From Filobasidium wieringae (Eukaryota; Basidiomycota; Tremellomycetes; Filobasidiales; Filobasidiaceae), in assembly GCA_001600055.1 (NCBI GenBank), contig BCIV01000010.1:620001-684000 (forward strand): a DNA stretch of 64,000 nt, written 5' to 3'. Shown piece by piece: positions 44,134 to 56,352 of the stretch. Both the position numbers and the translations under genes were made by a program. Each line of letters begins with the position of its first letter. Within the stretch, counting starts at the first letter, position 1. The notes under the pieces were generated by a model, which saw only the letters and a program-made list of their open reading frames with translations, searched no databases and was not told where the DNA came from.

Positions 44134-46663
44134 CTATAACAACTTTGCAATGACTTCTGGAACCTTTGGTCTTTTGCTCCATTCCTCCTTCCAAGCCGAG
44201 TCAACTGATGGTTCACCGACTTTGGCGGGAACAGCGAATATTCCGGTGGCAAACCAGGTCTCACTACCAGCCTCATGACCGCCCTTCAGAGAAGGCAACA
44301 CGCTTCGAGAATAGATCAAGTTGGAGTTGGCATCGGCTTGGACGATCTCCCCAGATCGCTGACTTGCGACTGCATCCCCTTTGAGTGATACTTCAGCAGC
44401 TCCTACCACCCCGGCCGACGTCTCGGCTCGCACCAAACCAGTTTCTTCTAGACCTCCCTCACTTCGCTCCCCGCTGAAAACCTGGACCAAAGCTCGACCA
44501 TCCGGACCTTGCCCATAAAGCGGCCAACTACCCTCTGACGATCGGAGCTTACGGCCCGTCTTCAACCGATGGACTCGAAGGTACCAACACGGCGCTTCTA
44601 GAGTAGGAGGGAACAGCCAAGTCTCGACCTCTACATCTGGCCAAGGTCTCCATGTTGAACGTAGATGAACTTGATCCGCCTCCTGACCGTGCTTCACCAG
44701 CTCCGCGCCACCCGCGATCCTCCTCACTCTCCAACGTTCACCCTGTCCGAACCCTTCGTCCTCGGGATCATCACAGAGAGCCAACATCGAATCCGCCGCC
44801 TGCTGTTCCAACCCGAACGCTCCGGTAGGGCAAGAGAATCCGAATGCGGACGAGTACGAGAACCTCCCGTATTTACTCTCCGCCGCTTTGAGCGCGTAAT
44901 GACATGCTTGACCGGACGACAATAGGTACGCATGGGTGGCCAATTTAGGTGAAGATGGGGGTACCCTGACCATGATGTGCAGCGGGTCTACGAGGGACTG
45001 GACGGAGGGGAACAAGTCTTTAGGCCAGGGTAGTTCTTCTGACCGCCAGAATGGGTGGGACTGGGGGACGGAGAGACAGGCGAACGCTTTTGTACACCAG
45101 TATGGGGATCCTGTCGAGCGACGAGGACGTGTCAGTCAAGCATATGAACGAGAAGATCTCGGTTTCCCAACTCACCAAACCCATTGTAGTTTTCGGTCAT
45201 CGACATGTTCTCATAGCAATACCCGATGTTCAACGTCCCATCGCTCTTGAAGATGTTCTCCTGAGTACCCCACCATCTCAAATGCCTAAGTACCAAACCC
45301 TTAATATGGCCCCATTTGAGTGGGAAGTCCTCGGGTAATTCTCCAGGGAAAGCGAAAGGAAGGACGCTGAATGTGGAGATGACGGCGAATCGATAGATCA
45401 TCGATCGACCAAAGGGGATACATCGACCGGATTCGTCGAAATAGTAGATGAAGTCTAGGGCGAATCGGAGAGCTCGTTTTCGATAATTTTCCGCCCTCTC
45501 CGGGTCGTTCTCATTCTCCAACTGTGATAGTACGAACATCAGCTTTAGTCCTCCCCTTGATATTCCTAACGCACGCAAACTGACCTTGGAATAGACCAAC
45601 TGTGCGAACTGAATGGCGAAACTTCCCGAGTAATAGTCCAACTGTCTGACCCCCTCCGGTCCATCCCTGCTCCACCCACTCTCCTCGCCTCTCAATTGAA
45701 ACGTATCCAGATGATCCAAATCCGCTTTCATACGGGTCGCGTTGAAGTGTTTATCGGGTGGGATTTTACTGAGAGCTAGGTTGGCGAAGACTCTGAACCA
45801 GAGCCAGTTGGCTGTGAGAGAAGACAATGGGTTAGCGTGTGGAGAGTAGGAGAGAGGAGGAAAGGTGACACTTACTGTCTGGCATTTGTTTGTCGTTGAT
45901 GGCTCCTAACCAGGCAGCGATGTTCGATCGAGCCTTTTCGTCGAGTGGCTGCAGCAGCATAGGAAGAAGTCAGGTCAGTTCTGATTTGTTGAAAGGTATA
46001 ACATGGTAACGAGGCAGAGATAAGCGAGTAGAGGAGGATGCTGAGTGAATGATCTCCCTCGAGAACGAGGCTCGACTCGAGATCACGCCATATCCTCACA
46101 GATCCTCCTGCTCTATCCCCCATCAAGCGACTCAAGGATAGGAAAACTCACCTCCAAGAACTCCTTCGGAGCCATAGCTAGAGCAAACCCAATCGCGCTC
46201 ATCTCCACCATCCTCTGATCCTTCCCCTTGCTCTCCCCCCAATACTCGTCACCCTCCGGATCGGTCCCTGCGGCTAGACCACGGGACCATGTGGATGTGC
46301 GAGAGTAGGTTGATCCGCCTGAGACGAGGGATACTAGACCCCAGAGAGGACGGGAGAAGGTTTCGAGTTGACAGGCTAGGAGGTCGTAGTGTGTTCCTGA
46401 AGATGGGGGTGTAGTGTCAGTATGTTAGATTAAACGTTGTCTGAGCTAACATAGACGTACCGGATGTACCGAGAGTGATGAGCGCTCCTCCGGGTGAGGT
46501 ATGAGGCTCAAGAGGATCAAGTACTATGTTGGATAACAGACTCGAACGTTCGTATCTCGGCAACGAGCAGGCGTAACGACTCACGAGCAACGAGACCTTT
46601 CTCTACATCTTGCCTGCTCTTGAATGGGTTATTAAGGAAATCGTTCTGTTTGAGTAGGACCAT
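44134..46663 (-). CDS. DUF2264 family protein
   Basis: About six exons on the minus strand. It begins [20 protein letters not shown] and proceeds through [93 protein letters not shown] and [19 protein letters not shown], and ends [11 protein letters not shown]. These motifs are those of the DUF2264 family (Pfam PF10022), seen in bacteria and fungi. The all-helical toroid-like N-terminal half resembles glycan-active enzymes, but no activity is established. There is no clear signal peptide, so a cytosolic protein is likely. The last 290 residues form a second, beta-rich part. A palindromic element lies 107 bases upstream of the start. Confidence 0.85.
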
Positions 46664-47295
46664 GTTGATGATACGAAATAAACGTTCTTGAGGTATGGAA
46701 ATGGTTGCGATTTGGTAAGAAACCTTTGGAGAAGAGCTCGATTTGTCTTATTGAATTCCAGTTTCATGTCGCCGGTTCTTCCGGCCCGGAACGCCGGCGT
46801 GCCCGGAGGATTACTCGGCGTGATCCGAGAGTATGACGTGTACATGTTGTCCTCAGCGATAATTATAACTTGCACAACTGCAATATTCGAACGATATGCT
46901 CAAACTCGACCAGGTCTCTTTCACATATCCTACATCTAATGACACCATGAGAGGTTCAAGGACAATGAGGCAATCACTTTACCTAATCCGTCGAACAAGG
47001 AAGTCGGCGTCCTTTGAACATTAAACAATGTCCGCCGATCCTCGGCTGCTACTACAACGGCACTTCTCGACAGTGGATCTGCGCTGCCCAAATTACAGCG
47101 TAAGTAGTGAGTAGACAAATGAATGGATCGAGCGACACGATCTACATGAGCGAACAAGTGAGCGACGCCAGCCAAGCTAGCCAGAGAGTATATATATATA
47201 TGCTCACTTGTCACTTTTGAGCCAGGGAAATTCGTTTGACTCACAAGCGACGTAACACATACACATACACAGTACACATAACTGATATAACAGTA
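46664..47295. promoter_or_regulatory. divergent promoter region with palindrome and TATA
   Basis: This 630 bp lies between the DUF2264 gene (minus) and a small gene (plus). It carries the GC-rich palindrome at 46770-46799. A TATATATATATAT run at 47189-47201 lies about 95 bases upstream of the plus-strand start. Confidence 0.5.
46770..46799. promoter_or_regulatory. interrupted GC palindrome, possible Zn2Cys6 or dimer site
   Basis: Reading outward from a central C at 46785, TTCCGG (46779-46784) mirrors CCGGAA (46786-46791). CGCCGG (46770-46775) mirrors CCGGCG (46794-46799). CGG/CCG triplets in inverted order are the usual target of fungal Zn2Cys6 dimers. Its place 107 bases upstream of the DUF2264 start suggests an operator for that gene; this is inference. 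Confidence 0.5.
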
Positions 47296-47992
47296 ATGCC
47301 AGCCCGCCCCAAACGTGCCGCTACGGAGAAGGCTCCCAACTATTCCGACTTGATCGCTTCTCTCCCTGAAGAGGGAGAAGTAGAGCGGGATGAGGATGAG
47401 GACGGAAGCGCGGCAAGTCTTTCTCCGTCGTTCTCTCATTTCTTCTCATCTAAACCTATAATCTATAATATCTTCTCAACTTCAGATCATGGTCAAACCC
47501 GATACCTCCCTCCCCTCTACCTCTCCTCCTCATCAATCCCAATCCCCCACACCGAAACGTACGCCTAAACGCGAACGTTCTCCGGAATCACCTGTAGAGG
47601 AAGACGACGGTGGTCAATATCGTCCCGAACAGGATGTCAAGACTCCTATCAAAGCGAGGAAGACCTCAGCACAATCTTCTCCTTCGAAAGCAAAGACCGT
47701 CGCCTCCCCCAAGAAGGGAGGAAAGTTTGAGAGCACTCCGGAGAACCGCCAGGCTATCCTGGCAGAAATCCTAAAGCAAGTGTCGACCAGTAAGATTGAT
47801 TGGAAGGCTGTCAGTGAAGCTACGGGAGATGATTCGGGGAAGCTTAGCAAGGTGAGTCGATTCGAGTCCCTTCGTGTCCAAAAGAGCGGGAGACTGAAAG
47901 AACACTTGACACGACAACAGTACTATGGTCAAACCTTCAGGAAACACCTGGAAGCTGCGGTCCTTTCTACCTCGTTCGGTCAGAAACTTTGA
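47296..47992 (+). CDS. small nuclear-looking protein, Myb/SANT-like C-terminus
   Basis: Three exons. The first codes for MPARPKRAATEKAPNYSDLI plus an acidic stretch. The second carries a Ser/Pro/Lys-rich region with KRTPKRERS (basic, nuclear-signal-like) and a helical block (ENRQAILAEILKQVSTSK, IDWKAVSEATGDDSGKLSK). The third codes for YYGQTFRKHLEAAVLSTSFGQKL. The helical end resembles the Myb/SANT-like domains found in basidiomycete nuclear proteins, but the match is weak. The first splice is unsettled: the likeliest GT after GCGGCA shifts frame relative to exon 2, whereas a GTAGAG donor at about 47380 keeps it. A TATA run lies upstream. Confidence 0.6.
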
Positions 47993-48156
47993 GATGTGCT
48001 CATGTACGCTATCGCTTGTAAACGTATGCAAAGTGATTCATCTATGCTTGTACCTCTACGGGTTCACCTAATTGATTACAAAAGGTCGGCGGTCGTATAT
48101 GATCGAGAAATCCAATTCAAGGGTATATCGTTCGTGGGCGTCATGGGCGTCATGCT
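47993..48156. other. short convergent 3' spacer
   Basis: About 160 bp between two converging stop codons. Both polyadenylation sites must lie here or overlap the opposite gene. Confidence 0.4.
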
Positions 48157-51100
48157 CTAATCCTCATCATCGTACGCGTTCAAGATCTCTGCATCGTCGT
48201 CCAGCGGTACGTGCCTATACGGTCGGCTTCCACCACCGGAAAGCATGTTCTCTATGAAAGGTACCTTTTCCGAGAGCCACGCCCATCCTGCAGCACCCAC
48301 TCCGATGAGGAAGCTAGGAACGGAAGCAAGTGTAGAGATCGCTCCAGAGCTCCCTCCGAACGCTCGATGCTCGCCAAGTCGGATGGATCCTCTCTGCTGA
48401 CCACCGTGATTCAAGAACCACCATCCAGCGAACCCGGCCATAGCGAACGGTAATACCAAGACGAACAGCCAGAAGAAGAAGCCTCGTCCCCCGCCAACAC
48501 TGAGATTACCGGGACAAGCATGTCGTTTTCCCCGATCGATACGGACATCTCCTTCGCCCTCGCACGAGCTGTACGGGATCTTTCGATAGGCCGTACGTTC
48601 GTACCAGTAAGGTTCCCAACCGGTACATTGTTCCTCCATCTCTCCTCCGATTCGAGCCTGAGCGCCAGAGATCAACTCGCAATCGCCTGCAGCGTTACGT
48701 CGGTAGTTGAACTCGCATTCGAAGTCGTTGGCCGTACATGTACAGTTCCGTACGATCGTTCGAGGGTGTTTAAGAGTTTCACCAATGTAACACTGCTTGT
48801 CTCGGATTCGTCGATGGTATTGTACCTACGATAGAACGCAAGTTCGTTTAGCTCGTCGACGATACCTCGTGGCTTACTTGTACTTACCTGTCGTCCAAAG
48901 AGACACTGCTCCTCCCTACTGTCTGAAGGACTCCACAACTCCATATCGTCATGCAAGGGATCATCAGTGCTCAGCACACCTGTAATATCGGTGCTTAGTC
49001 AGTCACAGCTCTGTTACGAGTGTTCGAGAAGCAGCTCACATTGACGGTCAGTGATCCTGCTAAAGTCCAAATGGACAAGCACACTTTTCCCTTTATCGTC
49101 CGGTCGTTTCGCAAGTAGAACGAATTTCCGGCTAGTATCGGTCGGTACAGTCACGATACTGTCCACTCGCAGTCGCTCATCGAAAGAGTATTCCTTCCAC
49201 GTGGAACCTTCGTCCGTACTGAAAACGACGTGATCGGTCGCTTCCTCATCGTTGACCAGAACTAGGACCGAACCGGAATCCCCGAATTCCCACAGATGAG
49301 CATCTTTGTGCACTTCTTCCCAGACCTTTCCCCCATCTCGCGTAAGGAAGATATCGCTGTCCTCATACTTTGCGAGCGACTCGCCAACGTTTCCTACGGC
49401 CAACATCAGGCCGACAACGGAAGGACTACTGTAAGTCGCCCTAGGGTCTCGTCGCTCGGTGTAACCGTGAATATGAAGACCGCAAGACTAGGAAGCAGGT
49501 AAAATCATCAGATCCCATGAAACTTGTAAGGTTTGGCTCGTGACGACTCACAGTCGAGGAACAGTCGTACGTCTGGCCTAGAGAATCCCGAGCGGGAGGA
49601 GGAAGTGATTTCCATGTTCCCCCATCGTTGTGCGTGATCCGGGTCTGCAGTTTCTTTTGGCCAGATATAGATGCGTCGTCTGGGTTGGACACTACATTGA
49701 TCAGAGCGATACCGTCTAGGCCGATCATCTTCTCGAAATCGGTGTAACCCCTGCCGTCGCGGTTGACATATTCCACAGCGAGGTTGTAGTATGTCCCGTT
49801 AGAGTTCGATTTGAAAATGCTTCCCCATTCTCGTCCTTCGCGATCACTCATCGTCACGTGCAGAAACACCGAGTCGGTAGAACTTTCCAAGATAGTGTAC
49901 GCTCTGTTCTCAATTTTCATGTTGGGAGGGAATTGACCTTCCGCAAAGTGGAAGCCATCGAGCGAAACCTGCAGCTGAAGACTGCTAGTGGCTTCCTTGT
50001 ACTACGAAATTCATCTCGATGTTAGGAAGCAAGTAGACCCAGTTCAGCAACTGACATACCTCGGCAACCAGCATGTACTCGGAAAAGGTTGTAAAGCCTA
50101 CAACGGAATCGAAGAGAGTAGTCTTTTTGCTATAAAACTCTCGTCCCGCAATCAGTTGGATTGGATTGTATTCTGAACTTCGTTGCGAGCCCCTTTTGTT
50201 CTTGTAGGATTCACATATGATCTCTCGTTCGTCGATTTTGAGACGTTCATCCCTTGCCCATGAACATTGACGCACGTATTCCTCCAACTTGTACCATTTT
50301 CGACCGTTATTCGTGGTATAGTATGCTACAGCCCGACATTTCTCTGCCATAGTATCTTTACAGTCGATAGAGCCGGTATAGATGAGCCAGTCGCCACGAG
50401 TGGGATGGAAGTCCAGCATAGCGATGCCGAATGGGTTCGCATCTGCGGGCAAGTTAATGTTGTTCCAATTACGTCCAGAGTCGGTAGTATGGTATATCTT
50501 TTTTGTATCCGTCAGCAAATAAGCTCTATCATCTGCAAAGCTATGCATGGAAACCGCCAGAATATTGTCGTTCTCGTGTAATTGAGCCCAAGAGAAACCT
50601 TCGTTGCTCGATTGCCAGACGGTGTTGTCTTCAAGCTGAATCAACATGATAGTTGAATCAGTAAAGTAATAGTGCTGGGCCACAGGGGATTCGAAGACAT
50701 GTGTTTGATGAGAAGGCTCTCCGTTATCAGGTTGAGCTAACGAGCAGTCCTTCTGTATGGGCGCGTCCTTCTTGATGCCACCTGTACAAGTATCGCCAGG
50801 TATCTTTCGATATCCGCTAGACCCTTCATACTGTTGTCCGGGCTTCGTGCACTGTCCGGCAGGGATAGATTCCAGACCTTTCATGACACATTCGCCGTTT
50901 GACATGATATAGTTGAAGTCGCACTGATAATCAGCATCTTCGCAAGTGCAATCCTCTTCGTGGCCTTTCTCCTCGTTGAACTTGTTCCCAACGTAACATT
51001 GTGCGTCTGGCTTCCTTCGACGGTACCATTGCTAAGCAACAAAAGCAATCAGCTGTGGCACACTAACAATCGTGCACCGAGACAAACCTTGTGACCCAGC

Positions 51101-53265
51101 AAACATTGTTTGTCTTCCTGTGGCCGGACGTACCACTTTTCCATATCCCGATCTGAACACTTGCGGTTCTGCAACGGCAAAAAGTCCAGGAAGACGGAGG
51201 CATATTTGCCTTCGGTCGTCACATCCTCTCTTGCTAGGCTTCCAAACAAGACGAACTTCTGAGAGGTAGAGTCTGGAATAGTGGTCAACAAGATCGATCT
51301 TAGGGTAACTCCTAGGTCCAGGGTCTCCCTGTCATGTGGCAAGCAATCAGTCACGCCGATCAGCTAGCTTCGGAGGAGACAGCAGCTTACCAGGACTTTC
51401 CGAAATCGTACGAGTATCGCACCTGATCGGTCTTATCCTCGTCATCCACCAAAACAAGGATCCCACCTTGGTCTCCAAACTCATACTTGTGGGCGTTCTC
51501 CTGTGCTACGCTCCACGTTAATCCAGCATCAGACGAGATGAACGTGTCACCTTCTGTGTATGGCGCTAGACTGTCTCCGACGTTCCCTACCGCCATGACG
51601 AATCCAGGAGCAGAAGAGGAGAAAACCTTCCCATAGTTGTGGGGTTGAGACACGGACCAGAGATGGAGAGAGCACGAATCGAGATCGTTGATATCACAAT
51701 CCCATTCCGACCCGTCCGCGCGAGTGGCAGGCGGCTTGAGAGGGTTCCAGTGACTTCCTATCATCAGTGAGACGATTCAGTACAGCTTATGCCTTATATA
51801 TTTGGATTCGTCTCACCATCATCATAAGTCATCAGACTCTTCAACTTCTTCGATTCTCTTCCCATCAATACTTCGCGACTGTTTCCGACCACATTGGCCA
51901 ATCCGATTCCCTCTAACCCGGTCAACCCTTCATAATCAACATAACCCTGATCGTTCCTGTTTGTATCGGCAAGGGCCTCTACAAAGTAGATCCCATCCGC
52001 ATCGGAGAGGAAGAGCGTTCCCACGTTGTTGGTTGTATCGGTCAGAACATCGATAGCCAGCGAATGAGTGGTAGATTCGACAATGGTATATGCACTGGAT
52101 AGCAGCAGCATGTTCAGTCAATGTACGAATGAGAAGATGGAAGCACGTTGCAGACTCACTTTTCTCTCAAATTCGGTAAAGCGGAATGCGGGAACCTAGC
52201 CAAGTTCCACTTCTCCCCATCCGTACTGGTATAAAGGTGCATAGGATCCCCGCCCACTGCCCCGGCTCTTTTCTGTAACCCCGCCTCTCCTGCTCGGAGA
52301 ACGACGATCATGAATTTACTGACGACTCCTAGTCCAACTACTCCTTGAGCCTTCTTTCCGATTCCAAGGTCGACAAACGAAGCGGAAGTCTCGAAGAAGT
52401 CGTCGCTCTTGAATAACCGGGATTCCTTGACAGAGTGATATCCTCCACCAGTCTTTCCCTTCTGACTGCCATCGAAAGCGATACAAAAGACTCGTTCTTG
52501 TGGCGTCTCTTTCGAAGTAAAGGCTGGGGTGGAGTGGGCGAATAAACAGGACGACGTTTGGGTTAGGAGAAGAGTTGGGGGTGTTTTGAAGGCGTCTTGA
52601 GTGTAATAGGTTTCGTCCCAACAGGTCTTGCCCGATCCCCAGGGTGAGGAACCGGTATCTTCACAAGTTCTTGCTTGGAACAAGATCCAGTCTAGCACAT
52701 CGACCATCAATAAGGTCAGATCTCAGCACGGCAGTCGGTGGAATACTGAAGCCGTCCACAACTCACCGCTCTTCTCCGCGTGGAACGACAGGACATCTCC
52801 TCCTAAACTAGCTTCCCTTCCTTGAACAGACATAACCCACTCCTGCCAACTCTCCCCTCTGTTATAAGTGACCCAATGCGTCTCCTCCTTCCCCAGGGCG
52901 AAGGCCATATTGTGCCCAAACGGGTGTTCGACTAATCGGACGACCTGGTTTTCCGGAATACCAGGTGCTAACGTCCAAGAGGCACCTTCATCCGACGAGA
53001 CATGTACATTTCTCAATTGAGGATCGTGCATCAATACGGTCTGTTCACCCAGTAGGATCCGAAGCGTAGCATCAGCTTTGCTCATACTGGTAGATCTGGC
53101 GGAATGACGCAGCATCTAACTTACAGTGGTATCCTCGAAATAACTTATCCGACTGGGCAGGTTCTTGAACCTCGTGACCCCCACTATGGGCTTCCCAGCT
53201 AGGACTGTCAACCATAATGAAGCGACTGCTAGGAGAGAACCTAGCAATCGATTTGGATTGCGCAT
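48157..53265 (-). CDS. VPS10: vacuolar protein sorting receptor Vps10/sortilin
   Basis: The largest gene in the window, with more than ten exons on the minus strand and roughly 1450 residues. It starts with a signal peptide ([20 protein letters not shown]). Two luminal Vps10 beta-propellers follow, each with Asp-box repeats ([75 protein letters not shown]). Each propeller ends in a 10-Cys module (first near CSDRDMEKW through [14 protein letters not shown], second near QCYIGE through [14 protein letters not shown]). A membrane span [20 protein letters not shown] follows. The cytosolic end has [13 protein letters not shown]. The family cycles between the late Golgi and endosomes, delivering carboxypeptidase Y-type cargo. 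The order and doubled domain fit fungal Vps10. A second hydrophobic stretch lies near the end. Confidence 0.93.
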
Positions 53266-53674
53266 GATTACCTGGTGACTGCGACTTCAAGACAAAGGCG
53301 ACCAGGTAAGGGACAATAGCGTTCTGTCGAGATGGCTGTAGAAGTGATAGAAAGATGGATATACGCTATAACTAGTCAATCTATCAATATATGTATGCCG
53401 GGGTGTGAGTGAGTAGGTTTTCACTGGAAAGGGAAGGTATGATCTGTTATTCGAAGATGGGATCGCCAGGTTGACTTCGAGTTCGGCGAGGTTGGGTAAG
53501 GGCGACGCGTATTGCTCATCGATGACTACGGCGATCACCAGCGACCTTTACGTAAGCAATATTATGTCCAACCTGTGGTATCTCATCCCGACTTCACTTG
53601 AACTGGCAAGCAACCAGAAGTGTACCATAGAGGTTTCTGGGTTCCTTGCACCTGCGCTTCAATCCGGATGAAGG
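53266..53674. promoter_or_regulatory. divergent promoter: VPS10 and WDR83
   Basis: A 409 bp spacer shared by two divergent genes. It is partly AT-rich (ATCAATATATGTATG at about 53383). No distinct operator was seen. Confidence 0.4.
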
Positions 53675-55108
53675 ATGAGCACTCCGTCATCAGAGCTGAC
53701 ATATCCTAATCAGCTCAAACATACGTGAGCTACCTTTCTGATGTCTCTCTACCTCTCTCGTTGACCATCGCCCGATAGCTTGAAGAACCATGTAGGACCC
53801 GTAAATGTGGTAAAGTACAACCACACGCATAAGTACTGCCTGTCTGGAGGACAAGACAAAACCATTAGGCTATGGAACCCGTCGACTGGAGCTCAGATCA
53901 AAGCTTACACGTTACATCGGCAAGAAGTGCTTGGGCTGGACATGTAAGACTAACTCCCTGCTCGATTTGTCTTTAGCTCATGCTGACACTTCTCCTCGTC
54001 GACTCAGCGCACCAGATAACGCTACCTTTACTTCGTGTGGTCAAGAACGAGATCTTTACCTCTGGGACGTTTCCTCCGGCTCAGTCCTTCGTAAATTTTC
54101 GGGACATTACGGTCGAATAAACGTCGTCAAGTTTGCGGGATCGGCCAATAATCCAGGAGGGCGGAACAATGGCGCGAGCGTAATTGTTAGTGGGAGTTTT
54201 GATGCGAAGTGTATGATTTGGGACGTTAGGTAGGTCGATACCAGATCTTGAGGATGGATTTCGTTTTTGATCGCTTGAATTTGGGATTACAGATCACAAT
54301 CCCGTTCACCTATGCAGACGCTACAAGAATCACGAGACTCGATAACAAGCATTGCAGTCCATCCTCTTCAGCCCGAAATCGTTGTAGGTAGCGTAGACGG
54401 CACGGTCAGGACGTATGATCTGCGGATGGGTAAGAGGACTGAGGACGTTATTGCTGGTAAGTCAAATGAACGTTATAGCAAGCTTGAAAGCTCCGAAGAG
54501 ACTGATCATGACAATTGTATAGCGCCGGTCACCAGTGTAGTCATCTCCCCAAACACACCCAAGGAGACTCTATTGGTCGCTTCCCTGGATAACAAGGTTC
54601 GATTGATGGATCGTTCTAACGGTCAGGTCAGTCCTGCCTTGTGATTATTTCCTTCCATTATCCAGCTGATCCCACCCTATTCGAAACAGATGTTAGCGAC
54701 TTTCGGATCTCAACCGACTGATGATTTAGAAAAAGGATTCAAGAACACTTCATATCGTTCACAAGTAGCTTTCGGTTACGGGGAAGGGACGGTTTTAGCA
54801 GGGGACGAGAGCGGGAATCTTTGGGTTTGGGATCTGGTTACCGTACGTTCGCTCTTGGCTGGATCTTGGATCAGTGCAATACTGATAGTGACTTCGATAT
54901 GATGCGCAGGGCAAACCGCTAGTACCCGGAGGAGAGAAGGTCCATGAGAAAGTGATCACTTGGATCGAACCTCATCCCGGTAATGGGAATGAAATGTTGA
55001 CGGCAAGTGCAGGTAAGTCAGAGATGGAGGGTTGAAAGAGAAGTAGCTAATGCTTGAGGCCTTTGGGTATCAGATGGAAGTATCAAAGTTTGGGGACGTC
55101 AGATATAA
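53675..55108 (+). CDS. WD-repeat protein WDR83/MORG1
   Basis: Eight or so exons encode a small seven-bladed WD40 protein of about 340 residues. The ATG at 53675 is chosen because the upstream ATG at 53668 soon reaches a stop. Blades read VGPVNVVKYNHTHKYCLSGG, KTIRLWNPSTG, ATFTSCGQERDLYLWDVSSG, GRINVVKFAG, VIVSGSFDAKCMIWDV, SITSIAVHPLQPEIVVGS, LLVASLDNKVRLMD, GTVLAGDESGNLWVWDL and MLTASADGSIKVWGRQI. The whole-length pattern matches WDR83 (MORG1), a scaffold reported both in MAP-kinase signalling and in the spliceosome. It has no extra domains. It is transcribed away from VPS10, and its end faces the rhodanese gene. Confidence 0.85.
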
Positions 55109-55259
55109 CATAAACGTGCGTTGGAAAGTTCCTTTAGTTGTATTTATTGTAGATGCTAGTAGCACCCTTGCATCATCTTGATCAGGACATTGGTATTCAT
55201 AGTTTCCTTTCATTTCAGTTGATCACGCCAATTCTTCCTCTTGAGCGAGACTCCGACAA

Positions 55260-55980
55260 CTAATCATCATCCTCTCCCCTTCCAGCCATCTGCCCCGCCT
55301 CCTCGTTCTTTCTCCAGTCCAACCAGCTTCCAACGTAGTTCCTAACATTCTTGTACCCCGCCTCTTGAGCCAACTGACAAGCCTGAGCGCTTCTCTTTCC
55401 CGATCGGCAGTAGAAGATCATCTTCTGCGCAGGGAGTGGCTTGTGGAACATGTGTTCTTTGACGAAGGAACCGGTATCGTAAGTAGAGGAGAGGTGTTTG
55501 GGAAGGACACTGAGGGGAAGGGACACGGAGCTTGGGATGGCACCGAGGGCGACTTCATCCGGTTCACGGACATCTGTGGTGCAAAGACCAGATAAGTAAG
55601 TGATCGCTGGGATTCTCTTGCTGAAATTGTCTTACCGACGATCAATACGTCCTATAGTCGGAAGAATAACGAATGGTTTTAGTTTCGAATGACTAATCAG
55701 CTCGAACGACTAAACTCACATCGGATGGCTGCTGTGTGAGCGGCTTCAACTCCTCGTAGCTAACGAGAGGAGGTCCCCATGCTTTATCGGTAGATTTGAA
55801 TCTGATAGAAGCAACGGTTGTGGGCTTGATGAAAGAGGTCCTGGTTGCGATACGGCTGGCAAGGGGGGAAGAAGCGGTAGAGAGGACCGAAAGCTGTCGA
55901 GCGGAACGAGGGAAAGCTCGGACAGGGGCGCTACGGACTACAGTCCTGGCGAGTAGAGTACGGGCAGAATTGGTTGACAT
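55260..55980 (-). CDS. mitochondrial single-domain rhodanese
   Basis: Three exons on the minus strand. The N-terminus MSTNSARTLLARTVVRSAPV is rich in Arg, Ser and Ala with no acidic residues for over 50 residues, a mitochondrial presequence. The rhodanese domain follows with VLIVDVREPDEVALGAIPSS, and ends with the active-site loop FYCRSGKRSAQACQLAQEAG (catalytic Cys in CRSGKR) and NVRNYVGSWLDWRKNE. It should transfer sulfane sulfur (thiosulfate:cyanide sulfurtransferase type) in the mitochondrion. The middle exon is very short (16 nt, DVLIV). It closes with an Asp-rich tail (GEDDD). Confidence 0.92.
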
Positions 55981-56352
55981 TGTTTGTGTCGATGTGATTG
56001 ACGAGACTGACGTGCGAGACCGTTCTTGAGCTGTATCGTAGAAACACAAGGACCTTCATATTACCGTAGGTAGCCCAGATGACCTGAAGGCGATGGCGTC
56101 AGGTTTGCTGACTCATCCAAATGACGGATCCGTCCGCGTTTCAGTTACCGCGCATTGTTACATACCAGGGGGCGATTGAATTCAGAGACAAGTCACAGCT
56201 CTCCCTTCCTCACTCGTTCGTACCGTTCTGTTCCCCTCAACCTTCACTTTCGCTAGAATACCAGCACCATATTTCATCTGTTCGTTTTGATTTCTTCCAT
56301 ACAATATTTCGGCTAGTTTGGCTACATTGTGGTAAAGCTAATTCGCACACGC
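55981..56352. other. rhodanese promoter and ADH 3' end
   Basis: A 372 bp spacer upstream of the rhodanese gene and downstream of the alcohol dehydrogenase gene. No gene or strong motif was recognised. Confidence 0.4.
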
